A DNA stretch of 64,000 nt, from NCBI GenBank assembly GCA_021739765.1, contig JAIPBD010000003.1, forward strand, positions 62,001-126,000, written 5' to 3'. The notes below the pieces were generated by a model. That model was not told where the DNA came from and searched no databases. It saw nothing but the letters and a program-made list of their open reading frames with translations. The stretch comes from Melioribacteraceae bacterium (GTDB lineage Bacteria > Bacteroidota > Ignavibacteria > Ignavibacteriales > Melioribacteraceae). Of the stretch, positions 8,734-17,838 are shown piece after piece; the first letter of the stretch is position 1, and each line of letters opens with the position of its first letter. Both the position numbers and the translations under genes were made by a program.

Positions 8734-10113
8734 TTATAAAATATACTTGCTCAAATCTCTATTTTTTACAATTGATTCGAGTTTATCGTTAACCATTTTT
8801 CCTGTTATTTTGATTTTATCATCCGGCATTTTATCGGGGACTTCGAATAAAATGTCCTCCAATAAAGTGGTGAGGATTGTGTGTAATCTTCGCGCTCCAA
8901 TATTTTCAACTTCATCATTTACATGCGCTGCGATTCGTGATATTTCTTTTATCGCGTCTTTTGCGAAAGCAATCTCCACTCCTTCGGTTTCCAACAACGC
9001 GGTGTATTGTTTCAACAAAGCGTTTTGTGGAATGGTTAAAATTTTAACGAAATCTTTTTCCGTCAAACTTTGTAGTTCAACACGAATGGGGAATCTTCCT
9101 TGAAGTTCGGGAATTAAATCGGAAGGTTTCGAAACATGAAACGCGCCTGACGCGATAAACAAAATATGATCGGTTTTTACGACGCCGTATTTTGTCGTTA
9201 CCGAAGAACCTTCAACAATCGGTAAAAGATCGCGCTGAACTCCTTCACGGGATACATCGGGACCTTGTCCTTTACTCGTTCCGGCAATTTTATCGATCTC
9301 ATCAATAAACACAATCCCGGAATCTTGCACTCGTTTAATGGCTTCACCCTGAACAGAATCCATATCGATCAGTTTTGCGGCTTCTTCCTGTGTTAAAAGT
9401 TTCCGCGCTTCTTTAACTGTTGTTTTTCGTTTCTTTTTCTTTTTGGGAATCATGCTGCTCATAATTTCTTGCATGTTAATTCCCATGTCATCCATTCCAA
9501 CCGGACCGAGAACTTGCATCCCGATTCCACCGGTAGTAATGTCAAACTCAATCATTTTGTCATCAAGATCGCCTTTTAAGAGTTTTTTCCGCATCCACTC
9601 GCGAGTTTTTTCATTTTGCAGCGCGGCCTCTTTTTCTTGTTCGGGAGCTGAAATCCCAGGCCTTTTAACAGCCGGAATTAAAATGTCGAGAATTCTTTCA
9701 TCAACCATTTTTTCAGCTTTTTCCTGAACTTCTTCGGTTTTTTCTGCACGAACCATACTTACGGCAAGATCAGTTAAATCTCTAATCATCGATTCAACAT
9801 CGCGGCCGACGTAGCCGACTTCGGTAAATTTTGAAGCTTCAACTTTAACGAACGGAGCGCCGGAAAGTCTGGCTAATCGACGCGCGATTTCAGTTTTACC
9901 AACTCCGGTCGGACCGATCAAAATAATGTTGTTCGGCATAATTTCATCTTTCATGTTAACGGCAACTTGTTGGCGTCTCCATCTATTTCTTAATGCAATT
10001 GCCACCGCCCGTTTTGCATCGTCTTGACCGATAATAAAATCATCAAGCTCTTTTACGATCTGGGTTGGTGTAAGGTTTTTAATATCATCTTTAGTTACCA
10101 ATTTCTGTTTCAC
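8734..10113 (-). CDS. hslU: ATP-dependent protease ATPase subunit HslU (ClpY)
   Basis: 459 residues, the usual length. AAA+ unfoldase that feeds unfolded substrates to HslV in the cytoplasm. Visible motifs: Walker A GPTGVGKT at 67-74, the pore loop GYVGRD at 100-105, a charged intermediate (I) domain about 110-245, Walker B VFIDEID at 268-274 and a C-terminal LSKYIL tail matching the hydrophobic tail that docks into HslV. The ATG overlaps the hslV stop by 4 nt (ATGA), so the two are translationally coupled. A strong terminator follows. Confidence 0.97.
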   Translation of the reverse strand: MKQKLVTKDDIKNLTPTQIVKELDDFIIGQDDAKRAVAIALRNRWRRQQVAVNMKDEIMPNNIILIGPTGVGKTEIARRLARLSGAPFVKVEASKFTEVGYVGRDVESMIRDLTDLAVSMVRAEKTEEVQEKAEKMVDERILDILIPAVKRPGISAPEQEKEAALQNEKTREWMRKKLLKGDLDDKMIEFDITTGGIGMQVLGPVGMDDMGINMQEIMSSMIPKKKKKRKTTVKEARKLLTQEEAAKLIDMDSVQGEAIKRVQDSGIVFIDEIDKIAGTSKGQGPDVSREGVQRDLLPIVEGSSVTTKYGVVKTDHILFIASGAFHVSKPSDLIPELQGRFPIRVELQSLTEKDFVKILTIPQNALLKQYTALLETEGVEIAFAKDAIKEISRIAAHVNDEVENIGARRLHTILTTLLEDILFEVPDKMPDDKIKITGKMVNDKLESIVKNRDLSKYIL

Positions 10114-10655
10114 TCCCCTAATTCTTCTACTCGAATATTTTGATTAGTATAAATACAAATTTCGCCTGCTGTGTTTAGTGCTTCCTTTACAATATCAGTG
10201 GCCGAAAGTGATGTATGCTTTTTTAACATTTTGGCAGCGGCCAAAGCGTACATTCCACCGGAGCCAATTGCTACAATTCCATCCTCGGGTTCAATTACAT
10301 CGCCGGTTCCGGAAACTATAAAAGCTGAATCCTCTGAAATTACAGCCAACATTGCTTCCAATTTTCTCAGATATTTATCCGTACGCCAATCCGCCGCAAG
10401 CTCAACACAACTTCGGCTAACGTTCCCTCTGTACTGCTCAAGCTTTTCTTCAAAACGATTTAACAATGTAAAAGCATCTGCTGCTGAGCCGGCAAATCCG
10501 CAAAGAACTTTGCCGTTATATAATTTTCTAATTTTCATTGAGTTTGCTTTTACGACGGTGTTACCAAGGGTAACTTGTCCGTCGCCGCCAATTGCGGCCT
10601 TACCGTTTTGCAATACTCCGAGAATCGTTGTTGAACGAATTCTTTTTCTTTTCAA
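10110..10655 (-). CDS. hslV: ATP-dependent protease peptidase subunit HslV (ClpQ)
   Basis: Threonine peptidase of the HslUV complex. The TTG at 10655 is preferred because GAGG lies 6 nt upstream; the frame also contains a TTG 12 nt earlier. This start leaves a short basic leader (MKRKRIRS) before the catalytic threonine pair of STTILG; removal of such a leader to expose Thr1 is known for HslV. Other family landmarks are [28 protein letters not shown] and the conserved ALAAAKML helix. It sits at the end of the rpoN operon, 18 nt after the methyltransferase gene, and overlaps hslU by 4 nt. Confidence 0.95.
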   Translation of the reverse strand: MKRKRIRSTTILGVLQNGKAAIGGDGQVTLGNTVVKANSMKIRKLYNGKVLCGFAGSAADAFTLLNRFEEKLEQYRGNVSRSCVELAADWRTDKYLRKLEAMLAVISEDSAFIVSGTGDVIEPEDGIVAIGSGGMYALAAAKMLKKHTSLSATDIVKEALNTAGEICIYTNQNIRVEELGE

Positions 10656-10673
10656 TTTTAACCTCAATTTCTA

Positions 10674-11297
10674 TTATTTAAAAATTTTGAATGGAATAAA
10701 ACGGGGGACATTCCTCTGGTAGGAAATATATTCGTCTCCAAACATAATCACCATTTTCCGTTCCTCGTAAATACTTCCGACAATAAAATATATAACTATA
10801 CAAATGTAGGCAGTTAAGTAAAACAAATCCATTGTGGGCCGAAATCCCAGAAAAAGTATCGAAAAGAAATAGATCGGATGTCTGGAATATTTGAATGCAC
10901 CCTTTACCGTGAACTTTGAAATTTCATCGAGCTCATTTGGATTGTAATTATTCTTCATAAATCTCTTAATCTGGTTCACACCTAAAAATTCGTAAAGATC
11001 AATTTGTGAGCCTGCCCAAAGAAAACCGCCCAGAGAAACAATTTGAAGACCGTAAATAATCAGATCAAAAGGATATTGGAGATCATAAATAATTACGGAA
11101 GGTTTCGGCGCGATAATCCAAATAAGAATAAAAATTATGATCGATGAAACATTGTAAAACAATCTAAAGAACGCGATTCGGTCACCGGATGTATCGGCAA
11201 TTTTTTGTTTTACAATTCTTGAGGCCAGAACGGTGTGAGAAAGTCCGAATAAAAAGAATAGCCCGACAATGATTACAACATCGAGAAAAAGAATCAT
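10674..11297 (-). CDS. Integral-membrane methyltransferase-like protein (ICMT/NnrU type)
   Basis: 207 residues with about five hydrophobic helices (around 3-20, 40-62, 75-95, 140-155 and 160-178). The C-terminal half carries the isoprenylcysteine carboxyl methyltransferase/PEMT signature: YSRHPIYFF at about 138 and EERKMVIMFGDEYISYQRNVPRFIPF near the end, where the E-E-R and Y-x-x-Y-x-x-x-V-P-R-F pattern is diagnostic of the SAM-binding region. The substrate in bacteria of this group is unknown. The start overlaps the rpoN stop by 4 nt (ATGA), so it is co-translated with the sigma factor. Confidence 0.75.
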   Translation of the reverse strand: MILFLDVVIIVGLFFLFGLSHTVLASRIVKQKIADTSGDRIAFFRLFYNVSSIIIFILIWIIAPKPSVIIYDLQYPFDLIIYGLQIVSLGGFLWAGSQIDLYEFLGVNQIKRFMKNNYNPNELDEISKFTVKGAFKYSRHPIYFFSILFLGFRPTMDLFYLTAYICIVIYFIVGSIYEERKMVIMFGDEYISYQRNVPRFIPFKIFK

Positions 11298-12751
11298 AAT
11301 TCCTTTCGCAACCTCGCGACAGGAATGTTTAATTGCTCGCGATATTTTGCGACAGTTCTGCGCGCGATATGAATTCCTTTTTCAACCAAAATTTTTGCAA
11401 TTTTATCGTCACTAAACGGAGACTTTTTACTTTCCTTTTCGCAGATCTCTTTGATTAATTCTTTAATATGTTTATTTGAAATATCTTCGCCCGAATCTGT
11501 CGACAATCCTTCACTGAAAAAATATTTCAGTTCATGTATTCCTTGCGGACTTTGGACATACTTTCCGTTTACAACTCTGCTTATAGTTGAAATATCCATG
11601 TTTATAATTTCAGCAATATCTTTGTAGATCATCGGTCGTAAAAATCTAGGACCGTTCTCGAAAAACTCAAACTGTTTTTCTAAAATCGCCCGCATAATTT
11701 TTAGTAATGTTTCTCTGCGCTGCTGAATTGAGAATATAAACCATTTTGCGGATTCAAATTTTTCTCGTAAAAACTTATGCGCCTCTTTATCCCGTTTCGA
11801 TATTTTTCTCTTCCGTTTGTTTGTGTTAATCATTTCAAGATAAGTTTGACTGACGGTAACAGAAGGCATCGAACGATCGTTAAGTGTGATAATAAAGTTT
11901 TCTTCAACTTTTTCGATCAGAAAATCCGGGCTTATTTGATTTGTTTCGGTTATATCAATTGTGCCTTCACCCGGCTTAGGATCTAGTCTATAAATTATTT
12001 CCAAAGTTGATTTTAAGGTTTCACGAGTTAAATTTAATTCTTTTTGAATTAGATCGAATTTTTTATTTACAAAATGTTTGTAATGGTCCTCAAGAATTTT
12101 TTCCGCGAGAAAAGAGTAATATGGATCGTAGGAAGAATTTCGAAGTTGAATTAATAAACATTCTCGTAAATCCCGGGCTGCAACTCCAAGGGGATCGAAG
12201 AGCTGAATTTCTTTAAGAATTTTTTCCGCTTCTTCGAATGTTACATCAATATGTTCGAAGTTTATCAGTTCAGAAACAATCTTGGCAAGATCCGCTTTCA
12301 AGTAACCGTCGCTCTGCAAATTTTGGATAATCACTTCTCCGACTATCATTTCTTCGTCAGCTAAATCAAGCAAATGAAGCTGTTCGATCAGATGATCGGT
12401 GAGTGTTAATCTATCGGGAGCAACCGGTTGGGTATCGTCTTCATCGGCACTATAATTAATTCTATTACTTTCGATATCATCTTGATTCATATAATCTTCA
12501 ATATCAAATTCATCCTCAGAAGATTCATACTCTTCGTCTGAGTCGGAATCAGTTTCCGTTTCTTTCTCCTTTTGAAGTTCCTCGAGGCTGATTTCCTCTT
12601 CCATCACTTCTTCAAGAACCGGATTCAATTCAAGTTCCGTTTTGATTCTTTGCTCCAGCGCGAGCGTATTTAACTGAAGCAGTTTTTGATACTGGATCTG
12701 CTGTGGAGATAATTTCTGTGATTGAGAAAGTTTTTGAGTTAATGACAACAT
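11294..12751 (-). CDS. rpoN: RNA polymerase sigma-54 factor
   Basis: 485 residues with the full sigma-54 layout: a glutamine-rich region I (KLSQSQKLSPQQIQYQKLLQLNTLALEQRI, residues 6-36) that contacts activators, a very acidic region II (about 50-125), the core-binding and HTH domains (DISTISRVVNGKYVQSPQGI near 395), and the RpoN box ARRTVAKYRE at about 463-472, which reads the -24 element. It lies 4 nt downstream of a DUF3109 gene and overlaps the next gene. A cognate activator with AAA+ and Fis domains is encoded about 4 kb away at 16726. Confidence 0.96.
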   Translation of the reverse strand: MLSLTQKLSQSQKLSPQQIQYQKLLQLNTLALEQRIKTELELNPVLEEVMEEEISLEELQKEKETETDSDSDEEYESSEDEFDIEDYMNQDDIESNRINYSADEDDTQPVAPDRLTLTDHLIEQLHLLDLADEEMIVGEVIIQNLQSDGYLKADLAKIVSELINFEHIDVTFEEAEKILKEIQLFDPLGVAARDLRECLLIQLRNSSYDPYYSFLAEKILEDHYKHFVNKKFDLIQKELNLTRETLKSTLEIIYRLDPKPGEGTIDITETNQISPDFLIEKVEENFIITLNDRSMPSVTVSQTYLEMINTNKRKRKISKRDKEAHKFLREKFESAKWFIFSIQQRRETLLKIMRAILEKQFEFFENGPRFLRPMIYKDIAEIINMDISTISRVVNGKYVQSPQGIHELKYFFSEGLSTDSGEDISNKHIKELIKEICEKESKKSPFSDDKIAKILVEKGIHIARRTVAKYREQLNIPVARLRKEL

Positions 12752-12755
12752 AGAA

Positions 12756-13304
12756 CTAACTTGCCTTTGCCTTCATTTTATTATACCATTTTTCACCAAA
12801 AGCTCTGATTAAAGCATCTTTGCAAAATTCAAAAACCGATAATTTGGTTTGTTTACCGAGTTTCACCGCCGGTTTGCAATCTTCGTATTTTTCATATTTA
12901 AGTACCGCACCACCAAAATCATTTACCCGAATTGGAAATAAATGGCAAGAAAGCGGTTTTCTAAATTTCACTTTGCCGTCAAAATAAGCTTTTTCGATTC
13001 CGCACTTTGCGATATCGCCTTCGTAAAACACAAATACACAATCGCGGTTGTTTATACTGCGAGTCATAAATATATCTTCTTTTCGTTCCCAAAATCCGTT
13101 TTCAGCAATGCTTTTAACAGAAACTTCCGGGAGATATTCTAAAATTGTATCCAGATCGTTTTCAAGAATATCAATTTCCGGTTCCGCCAAAGGTGCGCCA
13201 TAATCACTTTCCATTGTACAACACGCTCCTTTGCACTTTTCCAGATCGCATGTGAAACGTGAAGTAAAAATCTCAGGATTAACAAAAATATCTTTATTAC
13301 TCAT
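12756..13304 (-). CDS. DUF3109 cysteine-rich protein
   Basis: 182 residues. Conserved cysteines occur in CDLEKCKGACCTMESDYGAPL (about 19-40), in NNRDCVFVF and KCGIEKAY, and in LSCHLFPIRV. These are the marks of DUF3109, a Bacteroidota family related to the YkgJ-type zinc/iron cluster proteins that bind metal through such cysteines. Function is unknown. It is the first gene of the leftward operon that runs through rpoN, the methyltransferase, hslV and hslU, with only 4 nt to rpoN; a good promoter lies about 30 nt upstream of its ATG. Confidence 0.82.
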   Translation of the reverse strand: MSNKDIFVNPEIFTSRFTCDLEKCKGACCTMESDYGAPLAEPEIDILENDLDTILEYLPEVSVKSIAENGFWERKEDIFMTRSINNRDCVFVFYEGDIAKCGIEKAYFDGKVKFRKPLSCHLFPIRVNDFGGAVLKYEKYEDCKPAVKLGKQTKLSVFEFCKDALIRAFGEKWYNKMKAKAS

Positions 13305-13333
13305 AATCTCAAAAATTTTGGAATAATTTTTGC

Positions 13334-13364
13334 TAAACCTACAAAAATGGTTTTGTTTAACAAA
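13334..13364 (-). promoter_or_regulatory. Bacteroidota-type promoter of the DUF3109-rpoN-hslVU operon
   Basis: On the minus strand TTTG is followed after 19 nt by TAGGTTTA, a 7/8 match to the -7 element TAnnTTTG of the Bacteroidota primary sigma factor. The -7 box ends 29 nt before the ATG of the DUF3109 gene. Read directly from sequence; activity is inferred. Confidence 0.5.
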
Positions 13365-13491
13365 GAAATATCGATTTTTGGTTCGTTCAAATGAAACTTT
13401 TATGTGACCGCCGCGGTTTGATACAACGCACTCAAAATCAATTTTGTGCGGTCTCTCATTTGTAGCGTCGATACATATTATAATATTGGCG

Positions 13492-13523
13492 TTGTTAATT
13501 TGATAAGATAATACCTAAATTTG
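13492..13523 (+). promoter_or_regulatory. Bacteroidota-type promoter before the small ORF and miaB
   Basis: TTG at 13492 and an exact TAAATTTG (TAnnTTTG) at 13516-13523 are 21 nt apart. The -7 box ends 28 nt before the ATG of the 54-codon ORF, which overlaps miaB. Inferred to drive the long rightward gene block, at least its first genes. Confidence 0.5.
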
Positions 13524-13551
13524 TAGTCGATCTAAATATGATGTTAAGAAA

Positions 13552-13716
13552 ATGAAAAAGTTAAGAGAAGATATTCGGTCATTTTTTGATGAACCGGCAG
13601 ATTTACGTCAGGATCAGAAGAGGAAAAAAGTCTGGATTACGATTGTATTTTCTGTGTTTGCGATTGTTATATTTAATTTGATAATGTATCTCCTTACAAA
13701 TGGAAATTCTTACTAA
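13552..13716 (+). CDS. 54-residue single-pass membrane protein
   Basis: Small frame MKKLREDIRSFFDEPADL... with a charged N-terminal half (about residues 1-26, many K/R/D/E), one clear transmembrane helix (about 28-48, ITIVFSVFAIVIFNLIMYLL) and a 5-residue tail. Its stop overlaps the miaB start in a TAATG arrangement, so translation is probably coupled. A well-formed promoter lies directly upstream. I do not recognise a named family; the build (soluble acidic/basic tail plus one helix) is common for unnamed Bacteroidota proteins next to miaB. Real gene likely, function unknown. Confidence 0.65.
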   Translation: MKKLREDIRSFFDEPADLRQDQKRKKVWITIVFSVFAIVIFNLIMYLLTNGNSY

Positions 13717-15065
13717 TGCCAAAAAATAAAGTATATATAGAGACTTACGGATGCCAAATGAATGTGGCAGATACCGAAATTGTGCTTGGAATCCTTAAAA
13801 ACAAAGGTTACGAAGTAACTAATTCTGCTGATAACGCCAACGTAATATTTCTTAATACGTGCAGTATCAGAGAAAATGCAGAACAAAGAATTTATGGGCG
13901 ACTTGGCAATCTGAAAAAAATTAAGGACAATAAACCCGAAACCGTAATCGGAATTTTGGGCTGCATGGCAGAACGACTTCGGACCGACCTCATTGATCAG
14001 AAAAAAATGGTTGATATTGTTGTTGGTCCCGATGAATACAAAAGAATTCCCGAATTTATCGATAATGCATTTATCGGTGAAAAAGGAATCGGCGTTAAGT
14101 TATCTCGAACAGAAACTTATGATGATATTATCCCTTATCGCGAGGATGGTCTTTCGGCATGGATTTCGGTTATGCGCGGGTGTGACAAGTTTTGCACATT
14201 CTGCGTTGTTCCATTCACAAGAGGGAGAGAAAGAAGCCGCTCGCTTGAATCGATTGTTGATGAAGTGGCACAATTATCTCAAAGGGGGTTTCGCGAGGTT
14301 TCGCTCCTCGGCCAAAATGTAAATTCATATATTGATAACGGACGAGATTTTGCCGATTTACTCGCATCCTGCGCGGTAGTCGATAGATCGTTAAGAATTC
14401 GTTTTACAACTTCGCATCCACAAGATTTGTCTGATAAATTATTACATACAATCGCTGAACACAGCAATCTTTGTAATTATATCCACCTTCCGGTTCAATC
14501 AGGTTCAAACAGAATATTGGAAGCTATGAACCGAACTTATACCGTAGAGCATTATTTGGAATTGATCGAAAAGGCGCGTAGAATTATTCCCGGCGTCAGT
14601 TTTTCGACCGATATAATTGCCGGATTTCCGGGTGAAACATACGAAGATCACCTTCAAACAATCGATGTTATGCAAAAGGTTCGTTATGACGGTGCTTATA
14701 TGTTTAAATATTCTCCACGCGAAGGAACAAAAGCTTTCAGAATGCCGGATAGCGTTGATGAGGCCACAAAGACAAAAAGACTAAACGAAATTATCGATTT
14801 GCAGCAATCGATTTCATATGAAGTCAATCAATCCATAATCGGCCAAGAAGAAGTAGTTTTAGTTGAAGGCTTCAGTAAAAAATCGAATGAATTTTTTGCG
14901 GGAAGAACCGACTCAAATAAAGTAGTGATTTTTCCATACTCAGAAGAATTCAAACCCGGCGATTACATTAAAGTTAAACTGAATAAAGCGACTTCCGCTA
15001 CATTATTCGGCGATGTTGTTGAAATGTTGATTCCTTCGGGCTCAAAAGTGCCCAAAACCGCATAA
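13716..15065 (+). CDS. miaB: tRNA-2-methylthio-N6-dimethylallyladenosine synthase MiaB
   Basis: 449 residues, standard length. Radical-SAM methylthiotransferase that adds the 2-methylthio group to i6A37 of tRNA. N-terminal UPF0004 domain with ETYGCQMNVADTE (first cluster cysteine), NTCSIRENAEQR and LGCMAER (second and third). The radical-SAM CxxxCxxC motif is in MRGCDKFCTFCVVPFTRGRE at about residues 150-170. A C-terminal TRAM domain (EVVLVEGFSKK to ATLFGDVVEM) follows. Distinguished from the RimO paralogue at 24927 by the FCVVPFTRGRERSR segment and lack of RimO features. Confidence 0.96.
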   Translation: MPKNKVYIETYGCQMNVADTEIVLGILKNKGYEVTNSADNANVIFLNTCSIRENAEQRIYGRLGNLKKIKDNKPETVIGILGCMAERLRTDLIDQKKMVDIVVGPDEYKRIPEFIDNAFIGEKGIGVKLSRTETYDDIIPYREDGLSAWISVMRGCDKFCTFCVVPFTRGRERSRSLESIVDEVAQLSQRGFREVSLLGQNVNSYIDNGRDFADLLASCAVVDRSLRIRFTTSHPQDLSDKLLHTIAEHSNLCNYIHLPVQSGSNRILEAMNRTYTVEHYLELIEKARRIIPGVSFSTDIIAGFPGETYEDHLQTIDVMQKVRYDGAYMFKYSPREGTKAFRMPDSVDEATKTKRLNEIIDLQQSISYEVNQSIIGQEEVVLVEGFSKKSNEFFAGRTDSNKVVIFPYSEEFKPGDYIKVKLNKATSATLFGDVVEMLIPSGSKVPKTA

Positions 15066-15136
15066 AATGTTGAGGGAAATCGAGTAATAATTTAATATCC
15101 GATTTCCCGATATTATTCCAATTTAACACAATCCGG

Positions 15137-15168
15137 TTTGCTTACTTATTTTTCCAGATGTAAATTTG
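15137..15168 (+). promoter_or_regulatory. Bacteroidota-type promoter before the SPOR gene
   Basis: TTTG at 15137-15140 and an exact TAAATTTG at 15161-15168 are separated by 20 nt, the preferred arrangement for the primary sigma factor of this phylum. The -7 box is 20 nt before the ATG at 15189, which argues for that start over the longer frame. Confidence 0.55.
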
Positions 15169-15188
15169 TTTTAAAACAATCGGTTAAA

Positions 15189-15908
15189 ATGAAACGCATT
15201 TTGCTTCTTTTTACTTCAATTCTGCTTCTTAATTCAGCGTATTTAATTGCTCAAGATGTTGATATTGTTCCTTATTTAAAAATGGTGGAATCGGGCAGAA
15301 TTGCCGAAGTGAATGAAAAACTTCCGGAATTAAAAGCTACTTATCCAGATGACCCTTCCATACTATTTTTGGACGCCGTATTAACTGAATCCGGTGAAGA
15401 AGCGCTATTGAAATATGAAAAAGTGGTGAAAGAATTTCCAACCAACCGGTTCGCGGATGCCGCGCGATACAGAATGTTTTCCTACTACTTTGCGCTTGGT
15501 TTATACAAACAAGCCGAAAATAATTTGCGCGAATTAAAGCAAACTCATCCGAATTCACCTTATATAAAATTTGCAGAGAAAAATTTAGATTTTAACGAAC
15601 CTTCAACTGCTACAAACCAAACTCCGGCTGCTCCAAAGTCTGAAACAAAAAAAGAAAAAGTTGAATCCACCGCGGGAATTTATACGGTTCAGGCCGGCGC
15701 GTTTTTAAACTTAGATAATGCCCGGAAATTGAAGTCGCGCTTAAACGAAGCGGGATTTGAAGCTGAGATTAAGCCTAAATCGGTGGGCGCGTCAATATTA
15801 AATGCTGTAGTGGTAGGTAATTTTGCAAACGCAGACGATGCCAAAATTACTCTCGACAAAATTTTCGACACATTTAAAATTAAAGGAAGGATTGTAAATT
15901 TAGATTGA
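15189..15908 (+). CDS. TPR-like exported protein with C-terminal SPOR domain
   Basis: About 239 residues from ATG 15189 (MKRILLLFTSILLLNSAYLIAQ signal peptide). A frame extending 51 nt upstream exists but would cover the promoter and place the signal peptide internally. The middle (about 30-125) looks like tetratricopeptide/outer-membrane lipoprotein YbgF-type helices (FADAARYRMFSYYFALGLYKQAENNL). After a K/E/A-rich linker a SPOR domain occupies about 158-235 (IYTVQAGAFLNLDNARKL to FKIKGRIVNL). SPOR domains bind denuded septal peptidoglycan, so a cell-division or wall role is likely. Confidence 0.85.
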   Translation: MKRILLLFTSILLLNSAYLIAQDVDIVPYLKMVESGRIAEVNEKLPELKATYPDDPSILFLDAVLTESGEEALLKYEKVVKEFPTNRFADAARYRMFSYYFALGLYKQAENNLRELKQTHPNSPYIKFAEKNLDFNEPSTATNQTPAAPKSETKKEKVESTAGIYTVQAGAFLNLDNARKLKSRLNEAGFEAEIKPKSVGASILNAVVVGNFANADDAKITLDKIFDTFKIKGRIVNLD

Positions 15909-16666
15909 GAACTCAGATTAAATTTATAGGAACCGGTTCAGGAAAAACGTCTCTAAAAAGATTTCATTCTTCAATCTTAATTAAAACCGAAAATAATAAT
16001 CTGCTTATCGATTGTGGTGATTCAACCTCAAAAGCACTTAAAAGCGCGGGTGTGCAATTTCAGGAAATTAATACTATCCTTTTTTCTCACTTTCATGCCG
16101 ATCATTTTGCGGGAATCGCTTCATTAATTACACAGATGAAACTGGAAGAAAGGTTTAATCCTTTAACAATTTATACTCCGCCCGGATTAAAACCGAAACT
16201 TACCTCGTTTTTAAATTCTACTTATATGTTCCGGGAAATTTTAGATTTTGAGTTGACAATATTAGAATTCCAATTTGAAAATAGATTTGACATCACGGAT
16301 GCTTTTGGAGTGTTGCCGCACAGAAATTCACACATCGAGAATAAACACAAACTTAAAGGATATGGTGATGTTTTTAACTCCGCGAGTTTTTTATTTAATC
16401 TTAGCGGAAAGAATATTTTTTATACGGCCGATATCGGATCAACTGCCGATTTAGATCTTATTCCCGATCAAACTGACATATTGATAATTGAAACCACACA
16501 CATCCCTTTACAGAAAATTCAAGAGCTCACCACCCAAAAACAAAATGTGAAAATAATTCTAACTCACATCTCCGACGAGGATGAGGATTCAATAGAGAAT
16601 CTTTGCGAGGAAGATCAATCCGGGAATCTGATAATTGCTTATGATGAACTGACCATTCCTATTTAG
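15905..16666 (+). CDS. Metallo-beta-lactamase fold hydrolase (RNase Z-like)
   Basis: 253 residues. The TTG start at 15905 overlaps the upstream TGA, giving a coupled start. Beta-lactamase-fold zinc motif SHFHADHFAGI (HxHxDH) at about residue 60, GTGSG near the N-terminus, LPHRNSHIEN, YTADIGSTADL (aspartate ligand) near 175 and a late LTHISD histidine complete the metal site. The layout resembles tRNase Z/arylsulfatase-like ElaC relatives, but the flexible arm of RNase Z is not evident, so tRNA processing is only a possibility. Lies between the SPOR gene and a sigma-54 activator. Confidence 0.82.
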   Translation: MRTQIKFIGTGSGKTSLKRFHSSILIKTENNNLLIDCGDSTSKALKSAGVQFQEINTILFSHFHADHFAGIASLITQMKLEERFNPLTIYTPPGLKPKLTSFLNSTYMFREILDFELTILEFQFENRFDITDAFGVLPHRNSHIENKHKLKGYGDVFNSASFLFNLSGKNIFYTADIGSTADLDLIPDQTDILIIETTHIPLQKIQELTTQKQNVKIILTHISDEDEDSIENLCEEDQSGNLIIAYDELTIPI

Positions 16667-16725
16667 AACAAATTATTCCTAAAATTCACAAAAATGATTA
16701 TCTTAAGTGTTCCATTTTTACAAAT

Positions 16726-17838
16726 ATGTCCGCCAAAATGACAAAGAAAGAATTACAAGAGAAATTCGGAATCATCGGCAGATCGAAAGCACTTTCGGAT
16801 CTATGCGATATTGTGCTTCAAGTTGCGCAATCCGATATTTCTGTTTTGATTAATGGTGAAAGTGGAGTTGGAAAGGAAGTTATAGCGAAAGCTTTGCACG
16901 GAGCAAGCAACAGAGCCGATAAAAAATTGGTAAGTGTTAACTGCGGCGCAATCCCCGAAGGGATTTTAGAAAGCGAATTATTTGGTCATAAAAAAGGTTC
17001 TTTTACCGGTTCAACCGAGGACCGAAAGGGATATTTTGAAATCGCCGATGGAGGAACACTTTTTCTTGACGAAATAGCGGAAATGCCACTCACGACGCAA
17101 GTTAAATTGTTAAGAGTGCTCGAAACTCAAGAATTTATGCGAATCGGGAGTGAGACGGTAACAAAAGTTGACGTAAGAATTATCGCGGCGACGAACAAAA
17201 ATTTGCAGCAAGAGGTAAATTCCAAATCATTTCGAAACGATCTTTATTTTCGCTTAAAAGCGGTAACACTTTATATTCCGCCGCTTCGCGAAAGAAAAGA
17301 AGATATTCTGCCCCTGGCAAATTTTTTCCTTCTGGAATATTCGGTCAAAAATAAAACTGAATTTAGGTTTTCAAGCGAGGCTTTGGATTTAATAACATCT
17401 TATTTCTGGCCCGGAAATGTTCGCGAATTAAAAAATACAGTTGAAACCGCAGCGGCACTTACACCGAACGAAGTTATTCCCGCTGATACATTATTGAATC
17501 TTATTAATGTCGGAATGACCGATGAAGAAAAGCATAATTTACCGGTTCATTTAAACAAATCTCCTGAATCACTTGATCGCGAGATGATTTACAGGGCACT
17601 GATCGAAATTAAAAAGGATCTAAATGAATTAAAAAGTTTTGCAACAAGCGTTCAAAACGGGTCGGTTGATTTTGAGGATAAGATGGAAATGGATGAAATT
17701 GTTCCACTCGATTCACTTGAACGAAAAGCAATCTCAAATGCTTTGGATTATACGAGAGGAAATAAAAGAAAGGCTGCAAAGTTGTTAAATATAAGCGAAA
17801 GAACGCTTTACCGTAAATTAAAAGAGTACAGCATTTAG
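16726..17838 (+). CDS. Sigma-54-dependent activator (AAA+ plus Fis HTH, no receiver)
   Basis: 370 residues. No receiver, GAF or PAS domain: the AAA+ domain starts at about residue 13. Walker A GESGVGKE at 44-51, the sigma-54-contacting loop reads GSFTGS at 91-96 (consensus GAFTGA), Walker B LFLDEI at 112-117, R-finger region [26 protein letters not shown] near 180-200. A Fis-type HTH ends the protein ([23 protein letters not shown]). The stop codon is immediately followed by the lptE ATG. The miaB / activator / lptE order is a recurrent Bacteroidota neighbourhood. Signal input is unknown. Confidence 0.93.
   Translation: MSAKMTKKELQEKFGIIGRSKALSDLCDIVLQVAQSDISVLINGESGVGKEVIAKALHGASNRADKKLVSVNCGAIPEGILESELFGHKKGSFTGSTEDRKGYFEIADGGTLFLDEIAEMPLTTQVKLLRVLETQEFMRIGSETVTKVDVRIIAATNKNLQQEVNSKSFRNDLYFRLKAVTLYIPPLRERKEDILPLANFFLLEYSVKNKTEFRFSSEALDLITSYFWPGNVRELKNTVETAAALTPNEVIPADTLLNLINVGMTDEEKHNLPVHLNKSPESLDREMIYRALIEIKKDLNELKSFATSVQNGSVDFEDKMEMDEIVPLDSLERKAISNALDYTRGNKRKAAKLLNISERTLYRKLKEYSI

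Noticed and set aside
10171-10722. 183-residue open frame opposite hslV
   Set aside because: Antisense to hslV; no family resemblance; composition is that of a reverse-strand shadow.
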